Positions 1-9,704 of a stretch of 64,000 nucleotides of DNA are shown one piece after another; the first letter of the stretch is position 1, and every line of letters starts with the position of its first letter. The position numbers and the translations under genes were made by a program. The stretch lies in the NCBI GenBank assembly GCA_015057165.1, contig SVEY01000014.1, positions 1-64,000 of the forward strand, written 5' to 3'. The notes under the pieces are model-generated. The model ran no database searches. It was not told where the DNA came from and saw only the letters and a program-made list of their open reading frames with translations. The DNA comes from Lachnospiraceae bacterium. GTDB lineage: Bacteria > Bacillota > Clostridia > Lachnospirales > Lachnospiraceae.

Positions 1-68
1 ATAGGTTATGCTTTATTTCACTATTTAGTTTTCAATGTAGTTATGCTGCGTTGACACGCAACTCTGAT

Positions 69-98
69 ATAATATCACTTCAAAGTAGTACTTGTCAA
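69..98 (-). promoter_or_regulatory. Leftward promoter P2, probably of an rRNA operon beyond the left edge
   Basis: On the minus strand TTGACA (93-98) and TATTAT (69-74) are 18 bases apart. This is the second of two leftward promoters in the first 190 bases. The transcribed sequence contains a CATTGAAAACT string like those found in leaders and spacers of Firmicute rRNA operons. The rRNA itself is outside the window, so the target is inferred. Confidence 0.45.
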
Positions 99-161
99 CC
101 ACATTTTTCAAAAAATTCACACATAAATTTTTGAATACAAAAATCTGTGTGTGCAAGAGTT

Positions 162-190
162 ATTTTATCAAGATAATCCTATAGTGTCAA
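162..190 (-). promoter_or_regulatory. Leftward promoter P1, tandem with P2
   Basis: On the minus strand TTGACA (185-190) and TAAAAT (162-167) are separated by exactly 17 bases, a near-consensus sigma-A promoter. It lies about 90 bases upstream of the second promoter and points off the left edge. No open reading frame starts between it and the edge. Tandem strong promoters of this kind are typical of rRNA operons, but that assignment is inference. Confidence 0.55.
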
Positions 191-224
191 CTGCTTTTTT
201 CCTTATATTTACAAGGGTTTGGGC

Positions 225-272
225 AAAAAAATAGATATTGTATTTGTATAAAAAATAAACCACAATATCTAT
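225..272 (-). terminator. Rho-independent terminator of the glgB operon
   Basis: An 11-bp perfect stem (231-241 with 262-272) is followed on the minus strand by a run of seven U. It lies about 30 bases past the cvpA-like stop codon, so it ends the leftward operon that starts near 7.2 kb and insulates it from the leftward promoters beyond. Confidence 0.75.
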
Positions 273-303
273 AAAAATTACAATAATTAATTATAAAAAT
301 TTT

Positions 304-1074
304 TTAAAAGAAATAATAAAACAATGTAATTAATAAATTGTTCTCATATAAATAAGTCAGAAATGTACTCTTCTCTATCATAGGCATAAAATACTGTCCG
401 AACGAGGTTGCCGTTGTAATAGATACAATGAACATGAATAACCATGTAATAAACAATCCCTTTATTACACCAAGAAACATTCCTATCCAGGAACATACAC
501 CATGAATAATTGGCATATCCTGGACATGCTTAATAATGGCATATACAATCCAACATATTATCTTAGCAATAACAAATGCTATTAGACAGGATATTCCTTT
601 TATAATATATGAAGCAACTGTATCTGCCACTCCAGTTACAATGCTATCCTTTACTTGTGTAACCTGACTAGACGCATCTGAGATTGCACCATTAGTAGTA
701 TCCTTTAAGGAATCAGTTACATCTGATACAACGTCAGAAGAGAGTACATCAGGAAGTGTGATTCCATTTTTTGACAGGAAGTCTTCTATATCATTGGTGC
801 TTGCACTTGAATTAGATGGCACATTTCCAATAGTTGATCCAACGGTCTTATCTATTGTACTATCAACATAGGTCTTTGCCGAATTAGATATGGAACCTGC
901 CCATCCAGTGTTCTGTACTATAAATGTGTATATATATGGATTCGTTACGATTACAAAAAAGGCAATAAAAATCCAGGAGAATATATTGAATAATACTCCC
1001 AATAAACCTTTTACATACCCTATTATTGCAAAAATTACAATTACCGCAATGACTGCAATTAATAAAATGCTCAT
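304..1074 (-). CDS. CvpA-family integral membrane protein
   Basis: The product is about 256 residues and resembles CvpA/colicin V production-type membrane proteins. It has an N-terminal hydrophobic hairpin, a glycine- and lysine-containing turn (GYVKGLLG) typical of CvpA, a long Ser/Asp/Thr-rich, probably extracytoplasmic segment, and two or three C-terminal membrane segments. A TTG six bases upstream could also start the frame, but ATG at 1074 has AAGGA at good spacing. It is the last gene of a four-gene operon, 15 bases after the DUF5711-like gene and before a terminator. Its role is unknown; other CvpA proteins are linked to envelope functions. Confidence 0.65.
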   Translation of the reverse strand: MSILLIAVIAVIVIFAIIGYVKGLLGVLFNIFSWIFIAFFVIVTNPYIYTFIVQNTGWAGSISNSAKTYVDSTIDKTVGSTIGNVPSNSSASTNDIEDFLSKNGITLPDVLSSDVVSDVTDSLKDTTNGAISDASSQVTQVKDSIVTGVADTVASYIIKGISCLIAFVIAKIICWIVYAIIKHVQDMPIIHGVCSWIGMFLGVIKGLFITWLFMFIVSITTATSFGQYFMPMIEKSTFLTYLYENNLLITLFYYFF

Positions 1075-1089
1075 ATACAATCCTTATCT

Positions 1090-2253
1090 CTAACGTAACC
1101 TAACATCTTCTACCATACCATTTTGAACAAATATATAATCCTTGCTACTACTACTTGGAAGAATCTTAATTATACTATTGTCAAATGTATGCTCGAATCT
1201 CTTTATTCCTGATATTCTATGAATCTCTGCAGTCTTATCTGTGGAAAGAACTACATCATTATTCTCTAACATATACACAGTTGTGTATGAACCAGTAATT
1301 TCTTTATCAAGCTTTTTCCAGCCAGACATACTATAGACGTACATCTTCTTAACAGTTTCACCCTTATCATTAGTCTCTGGACCAATGTATCCAAAGTTGT
1401 CCTCATTGAAGAAAATGCTATCTATACTTCCTTGTGGAAAAATCTCTTTCTTAAGCTTAGGTTCAGAACTATCATTGAATAAGACTATCTCATGATCGCC
1501 AAATGCCACAAGATTGCCATTAGACATATATTCTATCTTAGGCATAACCATATCTGAGAAAGAATATGTTCCTATAATATTATCCTTCTTATCTTTGCCA
1601 GCAGAACCGAAATCATAAAATGTAATAATCGCCTGAACGCTTCCTGTATTAAGGCTAATGGAAGATACAGCTAACCTTGTCCCGTCTTCTGTAAATGCGA
1701 TATCAATAGGTATTCCTGAATTCTCAGCATGTGTTTCTCCAGAAGCAATTAACTCGCCATTAATATCTCTAATCTCAAGATAACTAACTGATTGCTGATT
1801 CATTAGAACAGCCACACTTCCATTGTCCGCAACACATGCCCGAAGAATTGGTTTGGAAGTTGTGACAACTCCCTTCTTACCTGTTGTATTCATAACATAT
1901 ATATCTGTTCCGCCTCTATCGTATAACGCAACATAGTCATCACAAATATCTATGCAAGGCGAAGACATATCGAAGGCTTCATTCCAGATTAAATCACCAT
2001 TCTTACTTACGTAAAATGCTCCGTCAGAATTATATTTTATGATATTACCATGGAAGGATTCATAGGCAGTGCCATCTGAATCCTCCGTCTTAACATCGTT
2101 TTTAATTGTATAGTCTGAATAGGTGCGAAAATTGCTTATAGTATACCACACCAGTATTACTAGAAGTGCTACTCCGACACCTATTGAAACTTTCTTATGT
2201 GCTTTGATAAAACCCCAGACTTTATCAAAGGCATCCATCAACTTGTCTTGCAT
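1090..2253 (-). CDS. DUF5711-like membrane-anchored beta-propeller protein
   Basis: The protein has a short cytoplasmic N-terminus, one membrane segment (about residues 23-42, VGVALLVILVWYTI) and a large extracytoplasmic domain of about 340 residues. That domain has repeating short beta-strand motifs (SKNGDLIWN, VYMLENNDVVLS), suggesting a WD40- or PQQ-like propeller. The overall form matches the DUF5711 proteins common in Lachnospiraceae; no biochemical role is known to me. ATG at 2253 is preferred over TTG at 2259: its AAGGA ribosome site overlaps the glgB stop codon, indicating translational coupling. It sits between glgB and a CvpA-like gene, so a link to envelope or storage polysaccharide is possible but unproven. 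Confidence 0.6.
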   Translation of the reverse strand: MQDKLMDAFDKVWGFIKAHKKVSIGVGVALLVILVWYTISNFRTYSDYTIKNDVKTEDSDGTAYESFHGNIIKYNSDGAFYVSKNGDLIWNEAFDMSSPCIDICDDYVALYDRGGTDIYVMNTTGKKGVVTTSKPILRACVADNGSVAVLMNQQSVSYLEIRDINGELIASGETHAENSGIPIDIAFTEDGTRLAVSSISLNTGSVQAIITFYDFGSAGKDKKDNIIGTYSFSDMVMPKIEYMSNGNLVAFGDHEIVLFNDSSEPKLKKEIFPQGSIDSIFFNEDNFGYIGPETNDKGETVKKMYVYSMSGWKKLDKEITGSYTTVYMLENNDVVLSTDKTAEIHRISGIKRFEHTFDNSIIKILPSSSSKDYIFVQNGMVEDVRLR

Positions 2254-2262
2254 TTTCAATCC

Positions 2263-4164
2263 TTAGTACTTAAAAATTGCTACTCCGTATGGTGCAAGAG
2301 GATAACCTAAGGAATCTTTTCTTCCATCACACTCTTGTTCCTCAGTCTTGAAATTAACCTTTCTACTTGTGGACTCACCACCGTACTTAGTAGATTCGCT
2401 ATTAATAAGCAATTTGTATGTTCCACTCTTAGGAACACCAACTCTATAATCATCATATGCGATAGGTGTAAAGTTAACTACGCATAGAATGTTATTCTTG
2501 CCATCTTTTGATTTACGAACAAAGCTAAATATTCCACGATAAGAATCATTAGCGTTTATCCATTCGAATCCTTCCCAACTACAATCTAATTCATACAAGG
2601 CAGGATTATCTTTATACATATGAAGTAAGTCTTTCATAAATACATTTACAGACTTGTTGTTCGGATTCTCTAGTAGATACCAATCAAGCTCTCTTTCCTC
2701 AGACCATTCCTGATATTGAGCAAAATCCTGTCCCATAAATAGGAGCTTCTTACCTGGATGACACATCATAAATGCGTATCCAGCCTTGAGATTCTTGAAC
2801 TTATCTATCTCAAATCCCGGCATCTTGTTAATCATTGAACATTTGAGATGAACAACTTCATCATGAGATAATACAAGAATATACTTCTCGTATTGGTTAT
2901 AACTCATGGCAAATGTCATCTTGTTGTGATTATCTTTTCTAAAGTATGGGTCTAACTTCATATAGTCAAGGAAGTCATGCATCCATCCCATATTCCACTT
3001 ATATGAGAAGTTAAGTCCATTCTCTTCAACTTTGCCTGTAACCTTAGGCCAGGCAGTAGACTCTTCTGCTATCATAAGAACACCCTTATTACGTCCAGTT
3101 ATAAGAGTATTGATATGCTTGAAGAATTCAATGGCATCTAAGTTCTGATTGCTTCCATACTTATTAGCAATCCATTGGCCATCTTCTTTACCATAGTCAA
3201 GATATAGCATTGATGCTACAGCATCTACTCTAAGTCCATCTATGTGATACTTCTCAACCCACATAAGGGCACTTCCAATTAGGAAGTTCTTAACTTCATT
3301 CTTACCATAATTGAAAATCTTAGTACCCCAATCAGGATGCTCACCCATCTTAGGATCTGGATATTCATATAGTGGCTCGCCATCAAAATCAGCAAGACCA
3401 TGTGCATCCTTTGGAAAATGTGCAGGTACCCAGTCAAGAATTACACCAATATTATTCTTATGGAAAGTATCGATGAGATACATAAAGTCATCTGGTGTTC
3501 CATATCTTGATGTAGGTGCATAATAACCTGTTACCTGATATCCCCAGGAACCATCAAATGGATATTCTGATACACCCATTAACTCAACATGAGTATATCC
3601 CATATCAACTACATACTTAGAAAGCTTATTAGCAAGTTCTCTATATGTATAGAAACCTTCATCTTCTCGACCTGGATGTCTCATCCAGGAGCCAAGATGA
3701 ACTTCATAGATAGACATAGGTTGCTCGTAGTAATTATCAGCATGCTTTTCTCTATTCTTAATCCATTCCTGATCGTTCCATTTATACTTATCAGTATTGT
3801 ATATTATAGAAGCAGTTCCTGGTCTAAGCTCACATGTTGTTGCGTAAGGATCTGATTTGTAAATCTTTCTTCCTTCAGCTGTATATATAACAAACTTGTA
3901 TAATTGACCTTCTTTGGCATCTGGAGAAAATACTTCCCATACACCCATCTCTGTAGGATCAACTCTTGTCATCATTGTTGCAGTCTCGTTCCAGTCATTG
4001 AATTCACCAATAACTGATACAGCTGCAGCGTGAGGTGCCCACACATCGAATACTACTCCCTTTTTCTTTTTACGAGTCTTAACGTGTGCCCCCATTTTCT
4101 TGTAAATGTCATAATGTGTTGATTGACCAAATAAATAGCAATCTAGATCTGTAAAATTCTTCAT
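2263..4164 (-). CDS. glgB: 1,4-alpha-glucan (glycogen) branching enzyme
   Basis: GlgB transfers alpha-1,4 glucan segments to alpha-1,6 positions in glycogen. The 633 residues give the family layout: an N-terminal CBM48/E-set domain (about 25-125, WAPHAAAVSVIGEFNDWN), a GH13 barrel and a C-terminal all-beta domain. Catalytic blocks are visible: GVILDWVPAHFP, DGLRVDAVASMLYLDY with the nucleophile Asp, MIAEES with the acid Glu, and LSHDEVVH. The C-terminus ends APYGVAIFKY, as usual for GlgB. The start at 4164 has a GGGGGG ribosome site. It follows the large TPR/P-loop gene by 21 bases and precedes the DUF5711-like gene by a few bases. No other glg gene is in the window. Confidence 0.95.
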   Translation of the reverse strand: MKNFTDLDCYLFGQSTHYDIYKKMGAHVKTRKKKKGVVFDVWAPHAAAVSVIGEFNDWNETATMMTRVDPTEMGVWEVFSPDAKEGQLYKFVIYTAEGRKIYKSDPYATTCELRPGTASIIYNTDKYKWNDQEWIKNREKHADNYYEQPMSIYEVHLGSWMRHPGREDEGFYTYRELANKLSKYVVDMGYTHVELMGVSEYPFDGSWGYQVTGYYAPTSRYGTPDDFMYLIDTFHKNNIGVILDWVPAHFPKDAHGLADFDGEPLYEYPDPKMGEHPDWGTKIFNYGKNEVKNFLIGSALMWVEKYHIDGLRVDAVASMLYLDYGKEDGQWIANKYGSNQNLDAIEFFKHINTLITGRNKGVLMIAEESTAWPKVTGKVEENGLNFSYKWNMGWMHDFLDYMKLDPYFRKDNHNKMTFAMSYNQYEKYILVLSHDEVVHLKCSMINKMPGFEIDKFKNLKAGYAFMMCHPGKKLLFMGQDFAQYQEWSEERELDWYLLENPNNKSVNVFMKDLLHMYKDNPALYELDCSWEGFEWINANDSYRGIFSFVRKSKDGKNNILCVVNFTPIAYDDYRVGVPKSGTYKLLINSESTKYGGESTSRKVNFKTEEQECDGRKDSLGYPLAPYGVAIFKY

Positions 4165-4185
4165 ATAATCGTCCCCCCATTTATA

Positions 4186-7100
4186 TTAATTTTGGAAATC
4201 CTTCTCTCTAAGTATCATGTATCCATTTTCATCATACTTTTTATTGCCGAATCTTTCAAACATCTTCCTCATTCCACCCTTGTCTGCATTCTCCATAGCT
4301 TCGTCCATTATTTCTTTTACTTCAGCTATTGCAGTAGGATGATCTAAAGATTGTATTATATTAATTCTATCATATAATGCTAGAATTCCCATCTCTTCTA
4401 TTACACATTCACAATCATCTGCATATTTCTTGGCAAATTCTACTAACTCATCAATTGTGAAAGGTGGTATGACAATCTTCTCTGTAAATTCTTTGCTTAA
4501 CTCAGCAGAAGTATTCATTATTCTCTCTATTCCAATTCGAGAATCTTCTAATATAATGAGTACTCCACTTTTGTCATTCTCAATCATAAGAAGAAGTCTG
4601 ATTAAAGTCTCGCGATTCATCTCGCCAGCTTTCTCAATAATAAGACATCCACCCTGTATCTTGCTAAATAGAGTTGCAATATCTTTGCCATTAAGCTTAT
4701 CACCGTCGACTTTACCAATATTTCCTGCTGGTAGATTAATCTGACTTTGAAGTACTTTGACTATGGATGTTGCAAGCATGGTCTTACCACTTCCAGGTAT
4801 ACCCTGTACGATTATATGGCCACCCTTTTCTCTCTTACCTTGTAAATATACTTTCGTATTAGTAAGTGCTTTACAAAGAGCACGTTCCATACCCTCAATA
4901 GGCATGAAGTAAGAGAATATGTCTTTCTCTTCTTTGGTTAGATGAACCATTGTCTCATCATCTAAGTCATCCTCTTCATCTGAATCGTCAACTGGAGCAA
5001 TTACTGGTAATTCCTCGTCATCTTCTTCAACATCTGTCTGTGGCTTGAACAAGTCATCGTCAAGGGATTCTCCAAGTGTTGCAACAGCAAGACGTTGTGT
5101 ATCATCGATACTTTCATCTTCATCTGAATCGTCAAGATCATATATATCATCTAAGTCATCTATATCCTCAGATTCTTCTTCTGGTTCTTCTATCTTAGGA
5201 AGTACTCTTGTCTTGGATTTCTCCCAATTAGCCGGCATGCGTTGTACTTCTGGCTTAACAACTTCTGGTGAAATCTCAACCTCTGCTTCCTCTAATTCTT
5301 CCTCATCTGTAATAGGAGTTAATTCAAGTTCTTCTTTACTAGCTTCCTGATTTCTAATTTCTTTATCAATCTCATTCTGAAGAGACTTGTTAATATCTTC
5401 AACAATCCTACTTGCTTCTTCTAATCTTGTCTGTCTACTTTCATCTTCATTTCGAAGAATAGTACTACTCTTAATCTCTTCTTCACTAAGAACCGGTGGC
5501 TTCCAAGAAGACATTCCTGACTTCGTAGCAACAACTGTTTCTTCCTCAGGCTTCTCCTGACCAATTACATGTTCTTTCTCTATCTCAACTACAGGAAGTT
5601 CTACTCCTTCTTCCTGCTCTACTCCATCAGCTGTAAATTTAGGAACTGTGTATTTCTTCTCTTCATTTTCTACAGATTCTTTTACATCTTCTACAGCTTC
5701 TTTTGCATCTTCTACAACTTTTGCTTCAGCCTTTTTCTTTAGTTCTGCAAGTTCCTTTAGCTTTGCCTCTGTCTCAGCTTTAATTCTTGCTCTTTCTTTT
5801 TCCCTGGCCTCTGCTTTAGCCTTAGCCTCAGCTTCTTCTTTGGCCTTAGCTTCAGCTTCTGCTTTAGCCTTGGCCTCAGCTTCTTCTTTGGCCTTAGCTT
5901 CAGCTTCTTCTTTAGCCCTAGCTTCAGCCTCTTCTTTTGCTTTTACTTCTTCTGCCTGAGTCATTACCTCTTCCTTCATAAGTTCGGAAGGTTTGACTCC
6001 TGCATTTAGTTTTGGCATTGCATCTTCTAACTTGTCCATGATCTGATTTGCTTCTTCAATAGCATTATCTTTTGCCTGTTGAAGCTTCAGATCCTCGGCT
6101 TTCTCTAAGGCTTCTTCTGCTGCCCTCTGAGTCTTGGCCCAGTTATCCATTACATCCTGAATTGTAATCTGACCTTCAATCTGCTGCTCCTTCTCATGTT
6201 CTTCAGGAACGAACAGACTAATCTGGCCATCATATTCTTCTTCTAACAATTCCTGGAATTTATTCTTAATGGAAGCATCAATTTCTTTTCCTTCCTGTTT
6301 CTGCTTAGTAGCAACTTCATCAAGAGTTTCTTGTACTTGTAGATAAGGAATATCTTCGATTAATCCTTTTATATTCTCAAGGTTATCCTCTACCTCTCCT
6401 TCTTTTGTCGCTTCCATTATCTCTTCAATATTTCTCTTAATCTCAGCTTGAAGATTAACAGTATTGAAATGTTCTGGAGACTCCTCTACAGTTGCAATAT
6501 CAATATCATGATGAAGAACTTCTCCAGACTCTAGCATCTCATTTGCTTTGAAATGTGTTATGCCTCTTTTCTGATTCTGAAGCTCCTTGTACTTCTCAGC
6601 TTGCTCATCTTCTAATGGGCTATAGAGCATCTTAAGTTCTAATGCTTTCGCAACATATGGTCCGTCACCAAACCATATAATTATCTCATCACATAAAGCA
6701 ATACAGCTATCTGCATCACCAGCCCTATGATATAGGTAGGCAAGTTCGAAAGCCCATTCTTCAATGAAATCACTGTTCTTCATTTCTTCAAGAATAAGAA
6801 TAAGCTCTTTTATATCAGCATTTTTTGCTTTGGCTATATTATATCTTAGGATGTACTTTTTGCTATCATGTGGAGCTATCTGAACAAACTCTTCAACATA
6901 CTTCTCTGCTTCTTCTATCTCGCCCATTTTAACGCACACCAAAGTTAGATGATATAGAATCATCCTTCCTATTGGAGACCTGTCATGAGCAAATTCTAAT
7001 AGCGTCTTACTATCTTCGATATGTCCGAGTTTCTCATACAGATTACTAATCTCTATAAGTGCGTTAACATTTCTTATCTTTCTCCAATTAACGCTATCTA

Positions 7101-7203
7101 GAAGATCTAGTGCATCTGCTTCTCCACCTGATTTAATTAGAGCTTGTGCTTCATTGATTAAATTCTTGTAATCATTTCTATCCAAATCTCTATACCTCTT
7201 CAT
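4186..7203 (-). CDS. TPR protein with Ala/Lys/Glu coiled coil and C-terminal P-loop ATPase domain
   Basis: This 1005-residue protein has three parts. Residues about 1-215 are helical repeats of TPR type. The middle is acidic and low-complexity, with an almost uninterrupted EAKAKEEA-type coiled coil (about 420-500) encoded by imperfect tandem DNA repeats near 5.75-5.95 kb. The last 250 residues are AAA-like, with a clear Walker A GIPGSGKT (801-808). The strand where Walker B would be reads CLIIEKAGEMN, without the usual Asp-Glu, so ATP hydrolysis may be weak or use other residues. It is the first gene of the glgB operon. I do not recognise a characterised homologue; a scaffold or assembly factor is only a guess. 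Confidence 0.7.
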   Translation of the reverse strand: MKRYRDLDRNDYKNLINEAQALIKSGGEADALDLLDSVNWRKIRNVNALIEISNLYEKLGHIEDSKTLLEFAHDRSPIGRMILYHLTLVCVKMGEIEEAEKYVEEFVQIAPHDSKKYILRYNIAKAKNADIKELILILEEMKNSDFIEEWAFELAYLYHRAGDADSCIALCDEIIIWFGDGPYVAKALELKMLYSPLEDEQAEKYKELQNQKRGITHFKANEMLESGEVLHHDIDIATVEESPEHFNTVNLQAEIKRNIEEIMEATKEGEVEDNLENIKGLIEDIPYLQVQETLDEVATKQKQEGKEIDASIKNKFQELLEEEYDGQISLFVPEEHEKEQQIEGQITIQDVMDNWAKTQRAAEEALEKAEDLKLQQAKDNAIEEANQIMDKLEDAMPKLNAGVKPSELMKEEVMTQAEEVKAKEEAEARAKEEAEAKAKEEAEAKAKAEAEAKAKEEAEAKAKAEAREKERARIKAETEAKLKELAELKKKAEAKVVEDAKEAVEDVKESVENEEKKYTVPKFTADGVEQEEGVELPVVEIEKEHVIGQEKPEEETVVATKSGMSSWKPPVLSEEEIKSSTILRNEDESRQTRLEEASRIVEDINKSLQNEIDKEIRNQEASKEELELTPITDEEELEEAEVEISPEVVKPEVQRMPANWEKSKTRVLPKIEEPEEESEDIDDLDDIYDLDDSDEDESIDDTQRLAVATLGESLDDDLFKPQTDVEEDDEELPVIAPVDDSDEEDDLDDETMVHLTKEEKDIFSYFMPIEGMERALCKALTNTKVYLQGKREKGGHIIVQGIPGSGKTMLATSIVKVLQSQINLPAGNIGKVDGDKLNGKDIATLFSKIQGGCLIIEKAGEMNRETLIRLLLMIENDKSGVLIILEDSRIGIERIMNTSAELSKEFTEKIVIPPFTIDELVEFAKKYADDCECVIEEMGILALYDRINIIQSLDHPTAIAEVKEIMDEAMENADKGGMRKMFERFGNKKYDENGYMILREKDFQN
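5750..5950. repeat. Imperfect tandem repeats encoding the EAKAKEEA coiled coil
   Basis: The plus strand reads repeated GCTTCTTCTTTGGCC and TTAGCTTCAGC blocks for about 200 bases, in codon register with the minus-strand gene. It encodes alternating Glu-Ala-Lys-Ala units. Such arrays can change length by slippage without breaking the frame. Confidence 0.7.
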
Positions 7204-7267
7204 TATGTCTAAGACATCTGTTCCTCTGAATTATCCTACGGAACATTGGAAATGCTTTATCTAATTC

Positions 7268-9553
7268 TTAGCCTTTGTAATAATTAATTAAGCATCCCTT
7301 AAGTATAATGTCTCTTTCGTCATCTGTTAATTCACCTATTCTAAGTAGGAACTTACTTAGCTTTCCATCCTTAACAACATAGGCATCAACTTCTGATGAA
7401 GCATTCTCAATTGCTTCTCTAATATCTGGAATAAAGATATAGTCATCAACTGTAAATGGTAATTCTCCCTCATCAATAATGAATGGAATCATACCCCAGT
7501 TAATAAGGTTAGATCTATATCTCTTAGTTGCATAATCATTGGCAATATTAGCCCAGCCACCAAGAACCTTCTGGCAAGACGCTGCCTGCTCTCTTGCAGA
7601 ACCATCTCCTGGTTTAACTGCAAATATTGTACTACCAACTCCAAAGTTATCATGATTAACATCTGGATATGTCTCTTTTACTGTATGAACAATTTCTTTA
7701 AGTTCCGGTACAGCTTCACCTGCACACTCACCAGCCTCAAGAGCCTTCTGTGCTTTCTGAATCTCTTTTGCTCTACCTACATATTCTGGATCTTTACGAG
7801 ATAGTGTAAACTCAGCAAGTCCAAGAGGATTAGAACGATATGATGAAGTCTCTCCAGAAGGAATTAATTCATCAGTTGTTGTTACAGGATCATGTATCTC
7901 TGACACAACCTTCAAGAATAGATTCTTAGGAAGTGGACTCATCTTAGGCCAATCTTTGATATTAGGACCAAATTGAATTTCTTGATCCGGGTCTGCTTTA
8001 CCCTTAGAATCAAATACTCTATTCTCGTAAATGCTCTTATCAAAGAAGTATTTTGGCTTAGAATAGTTAACATCAATATCTGTTGCTGCTGTAAGATATC
8101 CCTTGTTGGCAGCTGTAGCAGCAATTGATCTTGCATCCATAAGAGCAACTGAAGAGATCTGTCCGCTCTGCAACTTCGAACCTTCTCTATTAGGGAAGTT
8201 ACGAGTTGAATGACGAATAGAGAATCCGTTGTTACTTGGTGTATCTCCTGCTCCAAAGCAAGGTCCACAGAATGCCGTCTTAACAATTGCACCTGTTGCC
8301 ATAAGATCTGCAACACATCCATTCTTAACAAGTTCCATATAGATAGGTGTACTTGCAGGATATACTGATAATGTAAATTCGTCTGAACCTATAGATGCTC
8401 CTCTTAAGATATCTGCAGCATCAGTAATATTCTCATATCCACCACCTGCACAACCTGCGATGATACCTTGATCTACATATAACTTTCCATTTCTTACTTT
8501 ATCCTTAAGTGTATAATCTACCTGACCATCTAAGCTTACCTTAGCTCTCTTCTCGCAGTCATCTAAGATATCCATTAGATTGTTGTTAAGCTCTTCTATT
8601 GTATATGTATTGCTTGGATGGAAAGGCATAGCAATCATTGGCTTAATAGCACTAAGATCAATCTCAATCATTCCATCATAGTAAGCTACGTCACCAGGGT
8701 TCATCTCTTGATATTCGCCTACACGTCCATGAATATCATAGAAGTCTTTTACCTTAGAATCTGTCTTCCAGATTGATGATAGACATGTTGTCTCAGTTGT
8801 CATAACATCAACGCCAATTCTATAATCAACACTTAGGTTATCTACACCCGGTCCAACAAATTCCATTACTTTATTCTTAACATAGCCCTTGTCGAATACT
8901 TCACCAATAATAGCAAGAGCAATATCCTGAGGACCTACTCCAGGCATAGGAGCACCTGTCATATAGATACCAACTACTCCTGGCATATTGATATCGTAAG
9001 TCTTGCTAAGTAATTGCTTAACAAGCTCTGGTCCGCCTTCGCCCATTGCCATTGTTCCAAGGGCTCCATATCTTGTGTGTGAGTCTGAACCAAGAATCAT
9101 CTTGCCGCATCCTGCAAGCATTTCTCTTGCAAATTGATGGATAACAGCCTGATGTGGTGGTACATAGATTCCGCCATACTTCTTAGCGCATGTGAGTCCG
9201 AACATGTGATCATCTTCATTAATTGTTCCGCCTACAGCACAGAGAGAATTATGACAGTTAGTGAGTACATATGGAATTGGGAATTTCTCAAGACCAGATG
9301 CTCTTGCAGTCTGGATGATTCCCACATATGTAATATCATGACTTGTTAATTTATCAAACTTAATCTGAAGCTTATCCATATTACCAGATGTATTATGGTT
9401 CTTGAGAATAGCATAAGCCATTGTATTCTCTTTTGCTTCTTCTTTAGATATTTCTTTTCCTGTTTCTGCCTTTATTACATTAAGAGCATCGTTATTATCT
9501 TCAACAACTTTGCTGCCATTAACTAAGAATGCTCCGCCTTCATGTAACTTCAT
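7268..9553 (-). CDS. Aconitase-superfamily hydratase (YbhJ-like)
   Basis: A 761-residue Fe-S hydro-lyase of the aconitase superfamily. Visible motifs are [18 protein letters not shown] near the N-terminal third and cysteine-bearing loops ([31 protein letters not shown]) that would hold a [4Fe-4S] cluster. The C-terminal swivel domain has [10 protein letters not shown] followed by [14 protein letters not shown]. The length and motif spelling match the family annotated as hydratase and typified by E. coli YbhJ rather than citrate-cycle AcnA/AcnB; the substrate is unknown. A longer reading from TTG at 9568 is rejected because AGGAGG lies inside it, correctly spaced for ATG at 9553. It appears to be a single-gene unit. 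Confidence 0.85.
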   Translation of the reverse strand: MKLHEGGAFLVNGSKVVEDNNDALNVIKAETGKEISKEEAKENTMAYAILKNHNTSGNMDKLQIKFDKLTSHDITYVGIIQTARASGLEKFPIPYVLTNCHNSLCAVGGTINEDDHMFGLTCAKKYGGIYVPPHQAVIHQFAREMLAGCGKMILGSDSHTRYGALGTMAMGEGGPELVKQLLSKTYDINMPGVVGIYMTGAPMPGVGPQDIALAIIGEVFDKGYVKNKVMEFVGPGVDNLSVDYRIGVDVMTTETTCLSSIWKTDSKVKDFYDIHGRVGEYQEMNPGDVAYYDGMIEIDLSAIKPMIAMPFHPSNTYTIEELNNNLMDILDDCEKRAKVSLDGQVDYTLKDKVRNGKLYVDQGIIAGCAGGGYENITDAADILRGASIGSDEFTLSVYPASTPIYMELVKNGCVADLMATGAIVKTAFCGPCFGAGDTPSNNGFSIRHSTRNFPNREGSKLQSGQISSVALMDARSIAATAANKGYLTAATDIDVNYSKPKYFFDKSIYENRVFDSKGKADPDQEIQFGPNIKDWPKMSPLPKNLFLKVVSEIHDPVTTTDELIPSGETSSYRSNPLGLAEFTLSRKDPEYVGRAKEIQKAQKALEAGECAGEAVPELKEIVHTVKETYPDVNHDNFGVGSTIFAVKPGDGSAREQAASCQKVLGGWANIANDYATKRYRSNLINWGMIPFIIDEGELPFTVDDYIFIPDIREAIENASSEVDAYVVKDGKLSKFLLRIGELTDDERDIILKGCLINYYKG

Positions 9554-9704
9554 ATATGTCCTCCTCAATAATAGGGCTTAAACCCTTCATAATTTATACT
9601 AATACGCAGTATGCACACAATATCATTTTAATTATATTGATTCTTGACATAAAAAGCAAGACAGAGCATTTATTTATTCTTTATTTTCTTATTACTTTGC
9701 TTAA

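Noticed and set aside
5648-5959. Serine/alanine-rich plus-strand frame
   Set aside because: It is the mirror of the EAKAKEEA repeat tract of the TPR/P-loop gene.
7939-8331. Leucine/glutamine-rich minus-strand frame inside the hydratase
   Set aside because: Out-of-frame shadow of a well-conserved aconitase-family gene; no ribosome site.
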